A stretch of DNA of 64,000 nucleotides. Source: Rotaria socialis (lineage: Eukaryota > Rotifera > Eurotatoria > Philodinida > Philodinidae). The position numbers and the translations under genes were made by a program. This document shows positions 60,364-64,000 of this stretch, piece by piece. Within the stretch, counting starts at the first letter, position 1. The number at the start of each line of letters is the position of its first letter. The stretch covers positions 202,307 through 266,306 of the forward strand of contig CAJNYU010001435.1 of the NCBI GenBank assembly GCA_905331475.1. The letters are read 5' to 3'. The notes below the pieces were generated by a model. It searched no databases. It was given only the letters and a program-made list of their open reading frames with translations, and was not told the origin of the DNA.

Positions 60364-63300
60364 CAGGGGTGTCCCGAGCGTCCAAAGATTGGGGGGGCGT
60401 TTTTTAGAAAATCATACGTACACTATATAACTTTATTTTCTTAAGATATTTCATAAGTTTATTATATGAATGTCTGTTCGAGCATTTTTTTTCAAAAATA
60501 AACCAATAAAGACAAGTTCAGTTCGTAATGCATTCGAATTAGCGTAAAAAAAACTACAAATTTCACACAAGTTTCACTCTTCTATTCTTTAAATGGGACC
60601 ATTCTTCAGCAAAACTTGATAAATCAGCATTTTCTAATAAATCTCTTTCTGCTGACGAAATTATCAACCATTCCATTTGTCAGGCATTAATGTTGACCGT
60701 AACTTGTTTTTAATCAATTTTAATTTCGAAAAACAATGTTCATTTGTCGCAACAGTTATTGGTAATGCAAGAAGAAATTGATAAATACGTGTAGTATTTG
60801 GATATCCATGTCGAATTATTTTAATTTTATTGATAAGTTCGGTCATTTCAGTACAACTATCAATGTCATTTTTCAACAGCTGTAATTCTGAGTATAAGAG
60901 TTCAGGACTCAAAATACCGGGCACAATTTCACAAATTTTCTTAGCATTATCAAGAGTTAATTGATTTACACGACCAGGAAAGATATTACAGAAATGTTGA
61001 AGTTTTTCTTCAATTAGCTTGTAGTATTCAGATAATGAAACAACTAAATAGTCCAAAATTTCACGCATTAACTTCACGTAATATTCAATACTAAAGCAAA
61101 CGAACTATAGACAAAAGAGAACAACAACTTCATGAATCACTGTACCGATTCAAATGAATACCAGTTTTAGAATTCGAATCAATCTTCACAGAACGTGGTC
61201 GTTGATGATGATGTCGAGCAAATTCATTTTCAATATCGACACCATTACGTAATGCTTGATCATCACATTTCTAAAATACAAGAATAATAGAAAATGATGT
61301 TGCTATGATGGATATCTTCAAACATTATTCAAAAGTACCATATTGCTCAACTTTAGTTAATTAGGTTGATAACTAGTCTGTTTCGAGATTAAGTATGAAT
61401 ATTTTTATGAATTTAAATTCAATTTCTATAAAAGCTGTAGGTCGAAATCGAAACATCTATTTGTTTTCGAAATTTTTCATTTGTAATTATCGATTTACCT
61501 TAATAAGATTTTGTAAAAATAAATCGTCATTTCTCCATTCCATTAACACTTTATTTGTATTAAAAAGAAGATGAGATGCAGTAACAAGATCAAGAGATTT
61601 CTTTTGCAGATGTTCGGTGAGAGTTTGAGTTTGTCTTGTTACTTGATTTAGAAAATTTAATAGCAAATTGAATTCAAATGATAAAATAGCTTTTTGTAAA
61701 TTAATGCTCTGAAACAAAAGTCTTCATCAAAGAATTAATCAAGAACTGGAATATTTACTTGTTCTTTTGTTTTTCGATCATCTGGTGTAATTTTTTCATT
61801 TGTATTAACTTTATCATCAATACGACTAATTATTAAATCAAATGTATTGATAATTTCTGGTAATGAACGACAAATAGCATTAATCGATTCATAGTTAGCG
61901 GACTATCGGGTGATTGATAAGTTTTTTACGGTTACAGCTGATGTTGATGAATTAATTTGAGTTCGAAATGTATGATAATGATTGATACTGCTAGTGAGGA
62001 AATTATAGATTTCTTCGATTAAATTGAAAAAACGAATGTATTCCGTTGAACATTCACAACCATGTTTTACACCAAGATTTGCTGAGTGACCACCACATGG
62101 CACATGAATAATATCACGTTTAAGTGCAATTTTCATACAATTTTGAACTCCACGTCTACAACCTGACATATTCGGTGCATTATCATAACATTGACCAACT
62201 AACCAATCAGTTGAAATTTGGTAATCGTGAAGTATAGTGAGAATAAAGTCACATATAGCTTGACCAGTTTTTGTGGGCAATTCTTTCAAAGCAATAACAC
62301 GTTCATATATATTCAAATCATTATCAACATATCGAATAACTAATGAATAAATTTCTCGATGACTACAATCAGGAGTAGAGTCTATCATAATCGAGTAAAA
62401 GGGTGCATTCTGCACTTGTTGAAACAATTAAACGAATAAGATAAGTACCAATCTGTTCTATAAATTCATCTTGACTACGAGCACTCGTGTAGGTTACCTG
62501 AAAACAATTTAGCAGAATAATTTGAACAAATATCAGCAGAACTTTGAAGAAAAATAGTTTTATGCTCAATATAATCAGTGAATCTAATAGGGCAATATAT
62601 TGCAGATTTAAGTAGGATTTCTTCGAATTGATATAGTGAGCTTTTATTTATATAGATATAGGGATTGAGTATATATAACACTTACATGATGACTTTTAAA
62701 TTTATTGTCATTAAACCATGAATTCAGTAGTGGATTATGACGACGTAATAAATTAATAAGTTGAATAAAATTACCTGTATGAAAAAAGATTAATAAAATG
62801 AAATTTTATATAGATAATAGAAGTACCATGTTCTTGAGGATCACGACGAAATGCAAGACCTTGTTTAGTCAAAAATAATGTACAGTCGAAGAATGTTTCA
62901 ATAATTTTTTTATTTATTTGAAAGATTGATTCTTCTTTTTGACATGCAAGTCTATGATTTGCATCTATTAAATGTTCGACATTTAAATGTTTGTTTTTGA
63001 AAACAGATAAACGATACATCGATGCCATGTGGCTAGATGATGTGAAATGTTGTTCCAATTTTCCTAGACAAGAACAAGATTTTTCAGATTTAAAAGAGTC
63101 AATTGAACATAATACCTTTTTTTCCTTTTCCTTTTCCTTTCCCTTTCATTTTTGACCAAGATTGAAGTCCTGTTTTAATCCAAGCAAGATCAGCCTTTTC
63201 AGAACCAGGACCTACAGAAAAATGATTAAACTATATTCATAGATCATTCATATACCTTTATGGAACAAACGACACGCAAAACAAAATGTTCTATGACTTG

Positions 63301-64000
63301 ATTCACTATATTCCAACATCGGATATTCATTGAACCATTTTGAAACAAATTTGCACGTTGTTTTTTGTGCAACTAATGACAAGTTTTTTGGATAGTCGTT
63401 TAATACCGGTTGCATTGGACCTTTATGAATTAGATATCGAAGCTCTTCTTCAGTAAATTTTCCATTGGTAGGTCAGTAAGCTTTAAAAAATAATGTTCAA
63501 ATTTGTCAGCAATAATAATTTACTTACCAGGATCTCTTGATATAGCATCATTTGATTTTCGACATACAAATTCAACATTAGAAAACTGAGCATTCATTTT
63601 TTCAATTTGTTCATGACAAGTTGTATCAAGTGAATCAAGAATAGTTTTTAATTCAAAAACAAACGATCGAGTCTTTTCGACAAATTCTCTATGTGGAATA
63701 TCATTTCGAGTAGAATCTTTGATTAAATTCTGACAAGATTTTAGGTGAAATTCAATTTGAAATAGATACGTGGCTAACATATCTCGTTGATTTATTTCAC
63801 TATTTTCAAGTGTAGCATGTTGAACTGAAGAAATATAAAAGATAAAATAATGTTGGCAAATCTATAGATAACGGTTCAACAGGCTTCGTAGTAATCGGAG
63901 TGTAAGATATATATAGGATAGGATTTTTACAATAAAATTTTTATAGGATTTCTAAAAATATATAGGAAATATATAGGATCAGTCTTTTTTGTAAAAAAAC
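60364..64000. mobile_element. hAT-family transposon, right end beyond the window
   Basis: Begins CAGGGGTGTCCCGAGCG, a typical hAT terminal inverted repeat, placed inside an SMG1 exon. The element includes a minus-strand, intron-bearing transposase. The matching right terminus and 8-bp target duplication would lie past 64,000. ATAGGAT-type repeats begin at about 63,905, possibly near the other end. Confidence 0.85.
60664..63822 (-). pseudogene. hAT transposase of the TTF-finger (ZMYM-like) type, with in-frame stops
   Basis: Catalyses cut-and-paste movement. From the N-terminal side: an exon at about 63,822-63,529 (helical, CHEQIEKMNAQF); TTF/BED-like finger region (CKFVSKWFNEYPMLEYSES, RTFCFACRLFHKG); SSHMASMYRL; catalytic region with SIMIDSTPDCSHREIYSLV (first Asp), LVGQCYDNAPNMSG and HVPCGGHSANLGV; long helical insertion domain (about 61,930-61,490); C-terminal dimerisation domain with LLALPITVATNEHCFSKLKL and IKNKLRSTL. 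Stops: TGA near 63,470 and TAG at 61,903-61,905, the latter exactly where the family has the Trp of the TRWSA motif. The copy is therefore inactive as read. Exon limits are approximate. Confidence 0.85.

Noticed and set aside
52101-63475. Idea that TGA is recoded as Trp, because several TGA stops sit inside conserved frames.
   Set aside because: TAA and TAG stops also occur inside the decayed copies, and the intact genes (LAR, REV3L, eL41, cyclin, NUDT9-like) need no recoding; the cyclin ends with TGA.
1-64000. CRISPR arrays, operons, phage or plasmid features.
   Set aside because: No regularly spaced identical repeats with unique spacers; the genes are spliced and metazoan.

Overview
The window is animal nuclear DNA. 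Genes are split by many introns, mostly 50-65 bp with GT/AG ends but some several kilobases long, and the background is strongly AT-rich with many microsatellites. The gene set is metazoan: a complete LAR-type receptor phosphatase ectodomain (3 Ig + 8 FN3), REV3L, a mitotic cyclin, ribosomal protein eL41 and SMG1 exons. FLYWCH/Mutator-like, hAT (TTF-finger), Ty3/gypsy and small foldback elements are plentiful. Together these fit a small invertebrate, and a bdelloid rotifer is my best guess. That assignment is inference; nothing in the window proves it.

Layout. 1-23,087 (minus): a LAR-type receptor tyrosine phosphatase of 23 exons whose codon phases agree at every junction. It lacks only the D2 phosphatase domain, which lies beyond position 1. 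Its 5.6 kb intron holds a plus-strand gene (7,411-11,530) for a 589-residue protein ending in a NUDT9-like domain without a Nudix box. Inside that gene's own long intron sits an inverted-repeat element carrying a single FLYWCH-finger ORF. 23,088-29,199: about 6 kb with microsatellites only. 29,200-31,221 (minus): a B-type-like mitotic cyclin, divergent from 31,684-31,814 (plus), a two-exon gene for the 25-residue ribosomal protein eL41. 32,045-37,915 (plus): REV3L, the catalytic subunit of DNA polymerase zeta, 21 exons, 1,382 aa, compact and intact.

37,916-47,990: repeat territory. It has CG-rich terminal-inverted-repeat elements, a diverged direct duplication of about 1 kb, one lone C-terminal exon, a tRNA-Thr-like sequence, a 100-base assembly gap and a Mutator-like transposase fragment. 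48,087-50,700: a decayed, intron-containing copy of the ER chaperone HSP90B1, broken by stops, a frameshift and insertions. 51,557-56,412: one full-length Ty3/gypsy retrotransposon with LTRs, primer site, polypurine tract, 4-bp target duplication and a gag-pol overlap carrying a -1 slippery heptamer; it has one stop and one frameshift. 56,413-58,345: a minisatellite, two small inverted-repeat elements, and an unusual GC-rich two-exon gene for a 70-residue heptad-repeat protein. 58,400-60,363: SMG1 exons with a stop and a frameshift, cut off by a hAT element (60,364 to beyond the window end) with a decayed TTF-finger transposase.

The left half is a functional gene neighbourhood (cell-surface phosphatase, cell cycle, ribosome, translesion synthesis). 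The right half is a mobile-element graveyard holding partial copies of housekeeping genes. No operon-like or CRISPR-like arrangement is present.
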